DNA from: Fallopia convolvulus
Lineage: Eukaryota; Streptophyta; Magnoliopsida; Caryophyllales; Polygonaceae
Direction: 5' to 3'
NCBI GenBank assembly: GCA_964016875.1
Contig: OZ024733.1
Location: 25,711,324-25,775,323, forward strand
DNA length: 64,000 nt
Numbering within the stretch: position 1 is the first letter of the stretch; each line of letters starts with the position of its first letter. The notes under the pieces are model-generated. The model had not been told where the DNA came from. It searched no databases and worked only from the letters and a program-made list of their open reading frames with translations. Position numbers and translations under genes: made by a program. Of this stretch, positions 11,590-23,633 are shown one piece after another.

Positions 11590-12115
11590 GGTAGGCGTAT
11601 GAGTAATCGACTACGATATTATTACGCTAATGATAATCGTAAATACCCTAACCTCTTCAATTGCAATTTTGCCTCTACTTTTGACTAGTTTTGACTGGGG
11701 AAATAGGCATGTATTCTCAATTGAATTTTGTTTAGCCTCTACAATTGCACCTTTGCCTCTACTTTAGCCGATTGTGGGACGAAAAGTCAACAAAAGTAGC
11801 TGCAATGATTACAAGCCTCTTCAATTGCAATTTTGCCTCTACTTTGGACTGGGGAAATAAGCATGTATTCTCAATTGAATTTTGTTTAGCCTCTTCAATT
11901 GCAATTTTGCCTCTACTTTAGCCATTTGTGGCATGTAAAAGTTAACAAAAGTAGCTGCAATGATTACAAGTCTCTTCAATTACAATTTTGCCTCTACTTT
12001 TGACTGGGGAAATCAACATGTATTCTCAATTGAATTTTGTTTAGTTTCTTCAATTTCAATTTGACCTCTACTTTAGCCGTTTGTGGCATGTAGAAGTCAA
12101 CAAAAGCAGCCACAA
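11590..12115 (+). repeat. 74/81-bp subrepeat block upstream of L5
   Basis: Six to seven monomers. The first half resembles the L2/L8 blocks (TCTACAATTGCACCTTTGCC monomer) and the second half the L3 block. Confidence 0.8.
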
Positions 12116-12163
12116 TGATTACACAATTTAACAATCAATGCGATATGACAAAACAACTAACAT

Positions 12164-12841
12164 ATGTGTTCTCCTAACAATGATCCTATCAATGCCAACA
12201 ATGCAATCGACGAACAAAATGGGTTGGTCCGGTTCCATTTCAAGGTCGGGCCCTACATTAGGGAAAATTGATAGGCTATCTCTATGTTGTTGGTGACGGT
12301 TGGATTTATTTTCGCGGCAATGACCGCGAAATGGTATAGCGCTCGACCGCTACCCCCTCAGCTCTAGGCGAGTGAGTTCTTGGTGGATACAGCACAGTGG
12401 ACAGATGCCAATGCCCTCCTCCTCACTTGCAGGTTAGCCTTTCGCCCATTTGCTCCGTCCTTCGGGATGAGTTACGAGCTGGAGGGCTACAAGGCGTCGT
12501 TTCTATTCGGCGGCCATTACCATTATGAAGGAAGCATTTTCTCTCCAAAAACTATCCGCAAAGATAAGCAACCAGAAGTGTGGTACATCTACAACGTGAT
12601 GTAGAGCTTCAAGCAGATGGACAGATTGAATTTGATACAAGATGTGGCGGTGGGATCCCTCACGATCTGCGTTGATGTCACCGGCACGAATATGTGGAAG
12701 AAGCTCAATGATTGGCCGAGGGGAACTTTCAATGCTCGGTTCTTGTGCTGCATCACCATTAAGCCCTTGAATGGGGCGAATGGAACCATGGCCCATATAG
12801 CGTCGAATTTTATCCTCGGTGATCTCTTATGTCTTGAGTAA
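12164..12841 (+). pseudogene. L5: cassette copy, type B
   Basis: 678 bp with no net indel. Tandem stops occur at codons 36-37 (TGG to TGA and CAG to TAG), then 68 (TAG) and 147 (TAG). Codons 69-146 and 148-225 are both open. The 3' spacer directly after it is split by the 688-bp insertion at 12911. Confidence 0.6.
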
Positions 12842-12910
12842 TGTGGGTTCGATTGCTTGTGTATTTTTTTTCTATTAATTGTTGTTTTTTAGTTTGTTTG
12901 GTCAGAAATC

Positions 12911-13598
12911 TGTTGGGCCTAAGCCCATATGTCCAGCCCAATGGAAACAAATGACAAAAGGGGAGTATGCATCCAAGTGAAGAGGCACGAGCCTCACTTC
13001 CCAAGAGACACCAAAAATTGAGCAGCCCCATTCTCCATTTTGAGAAAGAAATTGGAGCACAAAAGTGAGGAGGGAGAAAGGAGAAGAGAGAGGAGAAAAT
13101 TGGGTGATGAAGAAGGGTTCTTTCTTGCTAAGCCCGAGATTATTTCGACTCTAGCTTCGGGATCCAACAACTAGTTGTTTCTTGGTAGGTTTTCTCTCCC
13201 CTTGGAAACCTAATCTATAGTTACAAGTGTTTGCCTTCATTTAGGAGTTCTAGAGTTGATTCTCCTTGTATTGAAGTTCTCCAGGTGTGAGATTTGAGAA
13301 CACTTGTATCCGTTTGTTGATTAGTGGAATTTTGCTCTGTTGGGCGCCGATGGGTTTTTTCCCCTCTAGTTTGAGGGTTTTCCCACTTAAATCTTGGTGT
13401 TGATTTGTGCTTTGCTATTTGCTTATTTCTGCTTGCTTGCTTGAGGTTGGTTTGGTTCCTACACATTGTTGTTGTTGGTTTGCCGGATTGCTTGGCTTTG
13501 TTGTCTTGGTTGTGTTTGCTGTTCTACAGACTATTGTTTGCTTCCGCTGAGATTGTCTGTGGGATTTGGAGCTATTTATAGACCCATTTTCCCCAACA
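12911..13598. mobile_element. 688-bp solo LTR (or terminal-repeat miniature element)
   Basis: The element begins TGTTGGGCCTAAGCC and ends TTTCCCCAACA, so its ends form TGTTGGG/CCCAACA. It is flanked by the 5-bp duplication AAATC (12906-12910 and 13599-13603). The uninterrupted spacer seen in other units reads GTCGGAAATCTGGGTC, confirming the insertion point. There is no coding capacity. TG...CA ends with a 5-bp target duplication are diagnostic of an integrase-inserted LTR; copia-like ancestry is likely but not shown. Confidence 0.85.
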
Positions 13599-13984
13599 AA
13601 ATCTGGGTCTAGCCCCGTTTTGAATGGTAATAGATTGCATAATCTCTGTTTGGTTGGAAGTGTCGAAGCCTATGTAATCTCTGTTTTACTATAAGGTTGT
13701 GCTTCTAGTTGGGGGCCCAACTATTTTTGAAGACTGTCCTACAATTATTTAATCCGTCGATTCTGAGCAATATTTATACTCAATGATATCGAAAACCAAG
13801 TTGTTTTTTTGTTGTTGTTGTTTTTGTTGTTAATTATATCTCCTCACCGTTTGCATAAATGCAAACATTTATGAAGATGTCATCTGATTAGTAGTAAGTG
13901 AATCAACATTTGACCATTTTTCTGTTTGATGAACCCCTAAAATGAACTTGGGCCTCACGTACAGATAAAATTGAAATGAACTTG

Positions 13985-14120
13985 GGCCTCGCAGTTTTGC
14001 CTCTACTTTTGACTGGGGAAATCAGCATGTATTCTCAATTGAATTTTGTTTAGTTTCTTCAATTTCAATTTTACCTCTACTTTAGTCGTTTGTGGCATGT
14101 AGATGTCAACAAAAGCAGCC
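13985..14120 (+). repeat. Truncated subrepeat block upstream of L6
   Basis: Only one 74-bp monomer, one diverged monomer and part of an 81-bp monomer remain. They are fused directly to GAACTTGGGCCTCG of the preceding spacer, so most of the block and the AGTAATCGACTACG lead-in are deleted. Confidence 0.8.
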
Positions 14121-14776
14121 ATAAAGATTACACAATTTAACAATCAATGCGATATGACAAAACAACTAACATATGTGTTCTCCTAACAATGGTCCTATCA
14201 ATGCCAACAATGCAATCGGAGAACAAAATGGGTTGGTCCGGTTCCATTCCAAGGTCGGGCCCTACATTAGGGAAAATTGGCAGGCTATCTCTATGTTGTT
14301 GGTGACGGTTGGATTTATTTCCGCGGCAATGACCGCGAAATGGTATAGCGCCCGACCGCTGCCCCCTCAGCTCTTGGCGAGTGAGTTCTTGGTGGATACA
14401 ACGGAGTGGACAGATGCCAACGCCCTCCTCCTCACTTGCAGGTTAGCCTTTCGCCCATTTGCTCCGTCCTCCGGGATGAGTTACGAGCTGGAGGGCTACA
14501 AGGCGTCGTTTCTATACGGCGGACATTCCTGTTCTGAAGGAAGCATTTTCTCTCCAAAAACTATCCGCAAAGATAAGCAACCAGTGTGGTACATCTACAA
14601 CGTGATGTAGAGCTTCGAGCAGATGGACAGATTGAGCTTCATCCAAGATGTGGCGGTGGGATCCCTCACGATCTGCGTTGATGTCAACAACACGAATGTG
14701 TGGAAGAAGCTCAATGATTGGCCGAGGGGAACTTTCAATTCTCGGTTCTTGTGCTGTATCACCATTAACCCCTTGA

Positions 14777-16136
14777 TATACTGCTTCCAATATTGTAATA
14801 GGAAAATAGACCCCCTTAATAATTTTCTAATTAAGTGTACCCTTTTATTTCGAAAAGGCTAAAATACCCTTAATGATAAAGAAAATATCTTTTTATTTTA
14901 CTAACTAAAAAGATATTTTCTTTTAAGATAATTAATTTGTTAGCGATAAGATAATCTAACCTGATTATATTCAAGATATGGTTACACGTTTTTTTGCCGA
15001 TATGGTATGATATTCAAGATAACTAATTCATATATAACCTAAAAGATATTGCATGATGATAATGAAAGATTCATTACGATAAAATAAATCTTGTTGTGTA
15101 CATACAAGACAAATTGACCATATTAATTAAATATTCCTTATTAATGTTGCAAGAAATCAAAACAATAGTTAATATTTTTGTGTACATGGAAGTCGGCATT
15201 AATGCTAATTACTCTTACAAGAAATTTGTCTTTGCCATGTACATGAAAAAGAAAGTTTTTAGTCGGTAAAAAATTAAGTTTATTTTGATTAAGTTGGCCA
15301 AAATTTGATTCGCATTTCTTGTTGATATGTACAAGACATCTACAAGACTCTTACAAGACAATAATAATACACCTACAAAACATGAGTTCAAAATACATAC
15401 ACGAATACACATGTACAAGACGCATACAATACAAGAAATACAAGACATCTACAAGACTCAAGACACATACAAGACACCTACAAGACACATACAAGACATC
15501 TACAAGACATAAGTTCAAGACAAGTTAAAAATTACTAGAAAAAATATACAAATATATGTATAATAACACAAAAACATATGTACAAGGATACAAATCATGT
15601 ACAAGAAACGTACAAGAAATATATGTCTTGAAAGAGCGAGAAGAGCCCTTCATCGCACAAGAAATATAGAGTTATGGAAGAAACATACAAAAAACAAATA
15701 TTTAGTTTTGAAAAAAAATACCGAATTGTGTGGTCGTCGATGGTTATTGATATCACATATGTACAAGAACCCTTCAATCCTTACAAGCACACAAAACAAC
15801 CATAACTAGAGTTATGGAAGAACAACCAATCCTTACATGAAATTGATGATAGCGACGGATTTTGTTAGAAATCGGTTTGTGTTCTTGATAGAAAGAATGG
15901 ATAAAAGGCTACAAGAGAAGAGAGAATTTGAATTTACGTACAATAGAGAAAGAGGAAATTGAGAAAACTGAAACGTAGAAAACTAATAGGCGGTTAAGCA
16001 AGATAGAGAATAATAGGGTTTAAAAAAGGACAAAACTGTCTACTAAAATATTAGGGGATCACTTAATTAAAAAAATTATAGAGGGGGATGTTTAATTAAA
16101 TCTACTATGAAAAGGGCACACAAACCCAATTTCCTC
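14777..16136. mobile_element. 1.36-kb insertion with imperfect inverted ends, class unknown
   Basis: The left end contains GACCCCCTTAATAATTTTC then TAATTAAGTGTACCC. The reverse complement of the right end contains CATCCCCCTCTATAATTTTT then TTAATTAAGTGATCCCC, so the ends are related in inverted orientation. No target duplication is seen and a few bases of the cassette are lost. The interior is AT-rich, holds a degenerate minisatellite (15318-15525) and has no convincing ORF. It could be a non-autonomous DNA transposon or a filler-DNA insertion. Confidence 0.5.
15318..15525 (+). repeat. Degenerate ~10-bp minisatellite (TACAAGACAY)
   Basis: Many imperfect copies of TACAAGACAT / TACAAGACAC occur in tandem, with isolated TACAAGAA copies continuing to about 15615. 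Short open frames here are products of the repeat and not genes. Confidence 0.8.
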
Positions 16137-16739
16137 GCGAATGGAACCATGGCCTATATAGCGTCGAATTTTATCCTCGGTGATCTCTTATGTCTTGAGT
16201 AATGTGGGTTCGATTGTTTGTGTATTTTCTTTTTCTATTAACTGTTGTTTTTTAGTTTGTTTGGTCAGAAATCTGGGTCTAGCCCCGTTTTGAATGGTAA
16301 TAGACTGCATAATCTCTGTTTGGTTGGAAGTGTCGAAGCCTATGTAATCTCTGTTTTACTATAAGGTTGTGCTTCTAGTTGGTGGCCTAACTATTTATGT
16401 AGACTGTCCTACAATTATTTAATCCTAAGGTTCTAAGCAATATTTATTACAATGATATCAAGCATCATGTTGATTTTGTTGTTGTTGTTGATGTTAATTA
16501 TATCTCCTCACCGTTGGCATAAATGCAAACATTTATGATGATGTCATCCGTTTACTAGTAAGTGAATCAATATTTTACCATTTTTCTGTTTGATGAACCC
16601 CTAAAATGAACTTGGGCTTCACGTACAGATAAATTGAAACGTAGCACACTTGAATTTGTGTGCTTTTTTTATTTTTAGATTTTTTTTATTTGTGATTTTT
16701 TATTGGCTACCTCATTTTTATATACTAAATTGTAGGCGT

Positions 16740-17395
16740 ATGAGTAATCGACTACGATATTATTACGCGCCTGATATCCCTAAATTCACTGGCCTCTTCA
16801 ATTGCAATTTTGCCTCTAGTTTTAACTGGGGAAATAGGCATGTATTCACAATTGAATTTTGTTTAGCCTCTTCAATTGCAATTTTGTCTCTACTATGGAC
16901 ATGGGAAATAAGCATGTATTCTCAATTGAATTTTGTTTAGCCTCTTCAATTGCAATTTTGACTCTACTTGAGCCGTTTGTGGCATGTAGAAGTCAACAAA
17001 AGTAGATGCAATGATTACAAGCCTCTTCAATTGGAATTTTGCCTCAACTTTTAACAAGGAAAATCAGCATGTATTCTCAATTGAATTTTGTTTAGCCTCT
17101 CCAATTGCAACTTTGCTTTACTTTAGCCGTTTGTGGCATGTAGAAGTCAACAAAAGTAGCTGCAATGATTACAAGCCTCTTCAATTGCAATTGTGCCTCT
17201 ACTTTTGCTTGGGGAAATCAACATTTATTCTCAATTGAATTTTGTTTATCTTCTAGTAATTGCAATTTTGCCTCTACTTTTGATTGGGGAAATCAGCATG
17301 TATTCTCAATTAAATTTATTTAGTTTCTTCAATTTCAATTTTACCTCTACTTTAGCCGTTTGTGGCATGTAGAAGTCAACAAAAGCAGCCACAAT
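16740..17395 (+). repeat. 74/81-bp subrepeat block upstream of L7
   Basis: About eight monomers, ending with the diverged TTTCTTCAATTTCAA monomer that precedes type-B cassettes. One 81-bp monomer is missing relative to the L4 block. Confidence 0.8.
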
Positions 17396-17442
17396 GATTA
17401 CACAATTTAACAATCAATACGATATGACAAAACAACTAACAT

Positions 17443-18120
17443 ATGTGTTCTCCTAACAATGATCCTAACAATGCCAACAATGCAATCGACGAACAAAATG
17501 GATTGGTCTGGTTCCATTTCAAGGTCGGGCCCTACATTAGGGGAAATTGGCAGGCTATCTCTATGTTGTTGGTGAAGGTTGGATTTATTTCCGCGACAAT
17601 GACCGCGAAATAGTTTAGCGCCCGACCGCTGCCCCCTCAACTCTAGGCGAGTGAGTTCTTGGTGGATACAACGCAGTGGACAGATGCCAATGCCCTCCTC
17701 CTCACTTGCAGGTTAGCCTTTCACCCATTTTCTCCGTCCTCCGGGATGAGTTACGAACTGGAAGGCTACAAGGCGTCGTTTCTATACGGCGGCCATTCCC
17801 GTTCTGAAGGAAGCATTTTCTCTCCAAAAACTATCCGCAAAGATAAGCAACCAGAAGTGTGGTACATCTAAAGCGTGATGTAGAGCTTCGGACAGATGGA
17901 CAAGTTGATCTTCATGCAAGATGTGGCGGTGGGATCCCTCACGATCTGCGTTGATGTCACCGGCACGAATGTGTTCATGAAGCTCAATGATTGGTCGAGG
18001 GGAACTTTGAATTCTCGGTTCTTGTGCTGCATCACCATTAACCCCTTGAATGGGGCGAATGGAACCATGGCGCATATAGCGTCGAAATTTATCCTCGATG
18101 ATCTCTTATGTCTTGAGTAA
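17443..18120 (+). pseudogene. L7: cassette copy, type B
   Basis: 678 bp with no net indel. Stops are at codons 57 (TGG to TAG, in the membrane-exit KWYS motif), 68 (TAG), 143 (TAC to TAA) and 147 (TAG). Codons 148-225 are open to the normal TAA at 18118-18120. Confidence 0.6.
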
Positions 18121-18664
18121 TGTGGATTCGATTGTTTGTGTATTTTCATTTTCTATTAACTGTTTTTTTTAGTTTATTTGGTCGGAAATCTGGGTCTAAC
18201 CCCGTTTTGAATGGTAATAGACTGCATAATCTCTGTTTGGTTGGAAGTGTCGAAGCCTATGTAATCTCTGTTTTAATATAAGGTTGTGCTTCTAGTTGGG
18301 GGCCCAACTATTTTTGTAGACTGTCCTACAATTATTTCATCCATCGGTTCTGAGCAATATTTATAATCAATGATATCGAACACCAGATTGATTTTTTGTT
18401 GTTGTTGTTTTTGTTGTTTTTGTTGTTAATTATATCTCCTCAACGTTGGCATAAATGCAAACATTTATGATGATGTCATCCGATTAGTAATAAGTGAATC
18501 AATATTTTACCATTTTTCGGTTTGATGAACCCCTAAAATGAACTTGGGCCTCACGTACAGATAAATTGAAACATAGCACAATTGAATTTGTGTGCTAATT
18601 ATTTTTATTTTTAGAAATTATTGTTATTAGTGATTTTTTATTGCCTACCTCATTTTTTTATATA

Positions 18665-19655
18665 AATGGTAGGCGTATGAGTAATCGACTACGATATTAT
18701 TACGCTCATGATATTCCTAAATACCCTGACCTCTTCAATTGCAATTTTTCCTCTACTTTTGACTAGTTTTGACTGGGGAAATAGGCATGTATTCTCAATT
18801 GAATTTTTTTAGTCTCTGCAATTGCACCTTTGCCTCTACTTTAGCCGATTGTGGGACAAAAAGTCAACAAAAGTAGCTGCAATGATTACAAGCCTCTTCA
18901 ATTGCAATTTTGCCTCTACTTTGCACTAGGGAATAACCATGTATTCTCAATTGTATTTTGTTTAGCCCCTTCAATTGCAATTTTGCCTCTACTTTAGCCG
19001 TTTGTGGCATGTAGAAGTCAACAAAAGTAGCTGCAATGATTATAAGCCTCTTCAAATGCAATTTTGCCTCAACTTTTAACTAGGAAAATCAGCATGTATT
19101 CTCAATTGAATTTTGTTTAGCTTCTCCAATTGCAACTTTGCTTTACTTTAGCCGTTTGTGGCATGTAGAAGTCAACAAAAGTAGCTGCAATGATTACAAA
19201 CCTCTTCAATTGCAATTTTGCCTCTACTTTGGACTGAGGAAATAAGCATGTATTCTCAATTGAATTTTCTTTAGTCTCTTCAATTGCAAACTTGCCTCTA
19301 CTTTAGCCGTTTGTTGCATGTAGAAGTCAACAAGAGTAGCTGCAATGATTACAAGCCTTGTCAATTGCAATTTTGCCTCAAGTTTTAACTAGGAAAATCA
19401 GCATGTACTCTAAATTGAATTTTGTTTAGCCTCTCCAATTGCTACTTTGCTTTACTTTAGCCATTTGTGGCATGTAGAAGTCAACAAAAGTAGCTGCAAT
19501 GATTACAAGCCTCTTCAATTGCAATTTTGCCTCTACTTTTGCCTGGGGAAATCAACATTTATTCTCAATTGAATTTTGCTTATCCTCTGCTATTGCAATT
19601 TTGCCTCTACTTTAGCCTTTTGTGGCATGTAGAAGTCCCCAAAAGTAGCCGCAAT
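18665..19655 (+). repeat. 74/81-bp subrepeat block upstream of L8 (longest block)
   Basis: Around twelve monomers, about 1 kb. It contains an internal duplication of the segment with the shortened CTTTGCTTTACTTTAGCC monomer. Confidence 0.85.
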
Positions 19656-19702
19656 GGTTACACAATTTAACAATCAATGCGATAAGACATAGCAACCAAC
19701 AT

Positions 19703-20378
19703 ATGTCTTCCCCTTACATTGATCCGATCAATGCCAACAATACAACTGGGGAACAAAATGGGGTCGTCCGGTTCCATTCCAAGATTGGTCCCTACATTAG
19801 GGAAAATTGGCGGGCTATCCCTATGTTGTTGGTGACTGTTGGGTTTATTTCCGCGGAATGACCGCGAAATGGTATAGCTCCCGACCGCTGACCCCTTTGT
19901 TCCAAGCGAGTGAGTTCTTGGTGGATACGCTGCAGTGGACAGACGCCAATGCCCTCCTCCTCACATGAAGGTTAGCCTTTCTCCCATTTGCTCTGTCCCT
20001 CGGGACGAGTTACGAGCTGGAGGGCTACAAGGCGTTTTTTCTATACGGTGACCATTCCCGTTTCAAGGAAGCGATTTCTCTCCAAAAACTATCTGCAAAC
20101 ATAAGCAACTAAAAGTGTGGTACATCTACAACATGATGTAGAGCTTCGAGTCGATGGACAGGTTGAGGTTCATGCAAGATGTGGTGGCGGGATCCCTCAC
20201 GATCCGTGTTGAAGTCACCGACAGGACTGTGTGGAAGAAGTTCAATGATTGGCCGAGGGGAACGTTCAACTCTCGGTTCTTGTGCTCCATCACCATTAAC
20301 CCCTTGAATGGGGTGAATGGAACCTTGGCCCATATAGCGTCGAATTTTATCCTCGGTGATCTCTTATGTCTTGAGCAA
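19703..20378 (+). pseudogene. L8: cassette copy, type A, frameshifted
   Basis: Net 2-bp loss. One base is lost in CCGCGG-AATGACC just after the hydrophobic helix, and another indel lies near the FLYGG codons. Codons 68 and 78 are sense. The terminal TAA has become CAA, so the final frame reads on to 20426. Array similarity fades about 390 bp after the cassette. Confidence 0.55.
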
Positions 20379-20765
20379 TGTAGGTTCGGTTGTTTGTTTG
20401 GTTTTAGTGTTTTCTGTTTTTGTTAATTGTTGTTTTTTTAGTTTGTTTGGTCGGAAATCTAGGGTCTAGCCCCGATTTGAATGTTAATAGACTGAGTAAT
20501 CTTTGTTTGTTTGGAAGTGTTGAAGCCTATGTGATCTCTATTTTACTATATGGTTGTGCTTCTAGTTGGGGGCCCAACTATTTATGTAGACTGTCCTACA
20601 GTTATTTAATCCTACGTTTTTGAGCAATATTTATAATCAATGATATCGAACATCGGGTAGATTTTTTGTTGTTGTTAATTGCATCTCCTCAACGTTGGTA
20701 TAAATGAAAACATTTATGATAATGTCATCCGATTAGTAGTAAGTGAATCAATATTTGACTATTTT

Positions 20766-21817
20766 TTTGTGTGATGAACCCCTTCAATAAGTTTAATAAT
20801 GTAATTGGTTGAAAAGATGCAAGCTTCAATAAGTTTAAATTTTTTTGGAGGAAATCCTATACCAAAGAGAGCACTAATGATGAATTTTCAACCAAGCAAG
20901 TCATAAGCCTTGCAAAGATATATCGATCTTGATTTTAACTCCTAGAGACACTCTTTTCCTTTTGTGATGTTTGAAGATGTCTTGAGACCAATCCATGAAA
21001 ATCTTAATCATGAAACTAAGGAACATCATAAATAAAATAAATTTTTAGATCATTTTATACTAAGAAATTATTTTAATTTTCCAAGAACAACGCACTAGAG
21101 AGCAAGAAATTAATCAATCATAGAAGTCTTGTTTTCTATTACATATTTGATTCTCAATAACCTAATGATTCTCTTTATTTCAATTTGGTTTTTATAATAG
21201 GATCAATATTTTTGCATTAATAGTAGCTTAGATTTTCTTCCAATCTACCATTATAAAGTCAATTGTACATACATCATCATAAAAATGAATGTTAATTCAC
21301 AATAGCACTAACTCTACAACAACCCACCCCATTTGAAATTAAAATCAATGATTTTTTTCCACTTTATTTAATTTCCACCTCTTTCTTCTTTAAGCACTTC
21401 CAACTCTAATTTCTAGAATATGTCAAAAATCAAAAAAATATTCAAAATAGATTGAGGGCTTTTGCTCCTCTTACCTTGTAGAATTTAAAGACCCATATAG
21501 TTGGAGAATTTCCTTTGCTTTCTCATTAGGGTAAACTTTACAATAAATAGCCAATTAGTAACCTGTCCAATCATCTATACAAAAAAGATGGTTTCTAAGA
21601 TTACAAAAAACCCTATTAAGATAAATGAAATTCCGGTTGGTACTCTTCGAGTTTTTGGCTTTTTCGGATGGTGCTCGGAAAAAAATATTATGAATGGTAC
21701 CCCCGAACTTTTACAAAAGTTCGACTCGTGCCCTTTTTTGTGAATTTTTTTAATTAATAACTAAATTAGTATGTTTTCAAATTGGACAAATGATTCAAAA
21801 AATTGTTATTTCCATAA
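20766..21817. other. Degenerate AT-rich sequence between the two arrays
   Basis: The left-array spacer ends near GATGAACCCC and right-array sequence begins only at about 22915. No gene, terminal repeat or known element can be supported here. It may be decayed retrotransposon internal sequence, since copia-like RNase H follows on the minus strand. Confidence 0.3.
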
Positions 21818-22125
21818 GACCTTAGTAAAGATATTCGTCAACTGCTCATTCGATTGTACATTGAAACTAGTAAGGTAACCATGTTGAATTAAATCCCAAA
21901 CAAAATGAAAATGAATTGCAAGGTACTTCGTACATTCATGAAATACTGAATTTGCTAAGATATAAAACCACACATAGCTATCACAGACAATTCAAATAGG
22001 TGTTGAATGGATATAGCAAAAATCACGTAGGAAAGCTGAGCCACAAGATATCACAAGCTGCATAGGCCATGGAATGTTATTTAAATTTAGTGGAAGAGCG
22101 AGAAGTTGTTGTCTACTTTTTAGTC
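21818..22125 (-). pseudogene. Ty1/copia RNase H remnant
   Basis: The minus strand gives a decayed copy of the copia RNase H C-terminal region. Recognisable pieces are KSRQQLLALP, the CDS/NSVFHECTKYLAIHFHFVWD segment (family: NPVFHERTKHIEID.HFVRD), the tract on the word IQHGYLTSFNV, and NEQLTNIFTK (family: EQLADIFTK). Several stops are present. This is the 3' end of a pol gene, so an LTR would be expected at lower coordinates; none is recognised. Confidence 0.75.
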
Positions 22126-22914
22126 TTCCAAGAGATAGGCGAATCACCCAAAGAAACTAAATAGTCAATAAGCCTTGTAATAAAAAATGTGTTATAGTCT
22201 GAATGACATGTTGTAAGTTGCAAAGAACTATCACGAGAGAGATCAAGTCCTTGACCCTAATGTCATTTTATATATTGAAGAGCATGGATAGCCACCCTGA
22301 TGCGAACCCGTCTCTAAAAAGGATTTGATTATGCGAAGAATCGTCGACTTGACTGCGTATTAGGTCTGGAACGAGTGATGCGGAAGCAATTTTGTTGAAC
22401 TCGAGGTTCTTTGTGAGAGAATTCGAACAAGAGATAAGAGATGAACTAGACAATCGAGAGTAAAGAGAGATTGGGGAAGATTGTGACGCACAAATAAAAG
22501 TGGAGCAACAAGCTCGATAGAGTTTCATTATAAAATTATGCGTAAACCATAAACAATACTAGGAGTGATCCTTATATAGAGTAAGCACTTGAAACCTTAG
22601 ATCTAAAATGGGGTGGCGGCTAGGGCTAGCATGCAAGCTAGGCCAACACCGATAATGGCCCATTAAACACATACTAAAACAAGCCAAACATACTATTAAA
22701 AATTCTAAGAATGGAAAATATACTAAAAATAGGTAAATATAGATTAGTGTCGTGTCCAAGGTGACGACAATGTCGTGACAAGGCCAAAGACATGGTTGGC
22801 ACGGCGTGGCGAGGCCAAGACACGGCGCGGGCGTGAGGAGTGTGTCGCGGCGAGGTCGTACGCGGTCGAGGTACCTCAAGTGGCAACACTGTGGGGAGTG
22901 ACTTTTACACTGGT
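22126..22914 (-). other. LTR-like non-coding stretch with a TATA motif
   Basis: On the minus strand a TATATAAGGATCACTCC motif lies at about 22580-22565, followed by a leader-like region. A GC-rich tract (22795-22880, CGGCGTGGCGAGG type) lies upstream of it. This is the layout of an LTR promoter region. No termini or target duplication could be fixed, so it stays unassigned. Confidence 0.3.
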
Positions 22915-23633
22915 TAGTTGATTTTATAGGATTATTATTTGTAATTGGTGAGATAATATAAATAAATAACAATATCATCATAATGTCTCCGTATAAATTC
23001 AAGTCTGGAGCTCACCACCTATAATGGGTCATAACCCGCCAAGAAGGTCGCCTACCCTACACAACTTGTTTAGGCGTCCACATAGGCGCCCATGGATAAA
23101 TTGGTATGGTGGATCACTGCAAAGCTTCTAGGGTGCCACCTAGACCTTTTTCAGAACAATATATATCTTCAATATATAATTCAAGTAAAAAGTTTAACAA
23201 AATCTGCGCAACGCGCAGGTAACTATGCTAGTTTTGGTCTAAAAAAGAGATTAAAAATTGTATTTTTTTGTGAAAGCAGGCACCATCATTACTACCCTTA
23301 AAACCTTGTAGATTGTTTAGAAATTTAAATAACCATATTATGTTACAACTTGATCTCCATTTAATATAATAATAGCCTAACAGGCGGTTGTCAATACAAG
23401 TAAAAGTGCAATTGATCATAGTACAAAGCTTAAAATGTAATACTTAAGCTAAGACATATTTGTTTAGTTGTGTATGCATGCCTTTGAAAACCTTTGGATG
23501 AAGATATCAACAATCTCATCGTATATACATGTGTGTGAATGTGAGGGTTAATAGAGGATGGGCTTGTGTGCTTGAAGAACGACGCTTAACAGAAACAAAA
23601 AACACTTAAATCAAACAAACAACCGAACCCACA

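Larger units (their letters stand above)
14173..16202 (+). pseudogene. L6: cassette copy, type B, interrupted by a 1.36-kb insertion
   Basis: The first 145 codons are open from ATG to the common TAG. Codon 68 is TTG here, and one Glu codon (of QPEVW) is deleted. This makes L6 the copy with the longest open 5' half in the left array. The second half is split: 14608-14776 before the insertion and 16137-16202 after it, ending at the normal TAA. The junction lies in the codons for ITINPLNG, and about 5 bp of cassette are missing. Confidence 0.6.
4414..20765 (+). repeat. Left tandem array: eight copies (L1-L8) of a membrane-protein cassette
   Basis: Cassette starts at 4823, 6768, 8431, 10349, 12164, 14173, 17443 and 19703 are followed by a common 3' spacer of ~550 bp and then a variable block of 74/81-bp subrepeats. 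The 3' spacer holds GTGTTTTCTGTTTCTGTTAA, a (TTG)n tract, TTAATTATATCTCCTCACCG, and often TATATAAATGGTAGGCG followed by GAGTAATCGACTACGATATT. Start-to-start spacing runs from 1.66 to 2.25 kb, or 3.27 kb where an insertion is present. The number of subrepeats accounts for most of the variation. All copies point the same way, toward the right array. Confidence 0.9.

Noticed and set aside
4440..20765. CRISPR-like reading of the regularly spaced 74/81-bp repeats
   Set aside because: Monomers are contiguous and alternate in type with no unique spacers, and the DNA is plant nuclear; this is a tandem satellite-like repeat.
22559..23002. 147-codon minus-strand frame rich in Cys, His and Pro
   Set aside because: Lies in an LTR-like GC-rich tract and right-array spacer; no domain, no conservation in other spacers.
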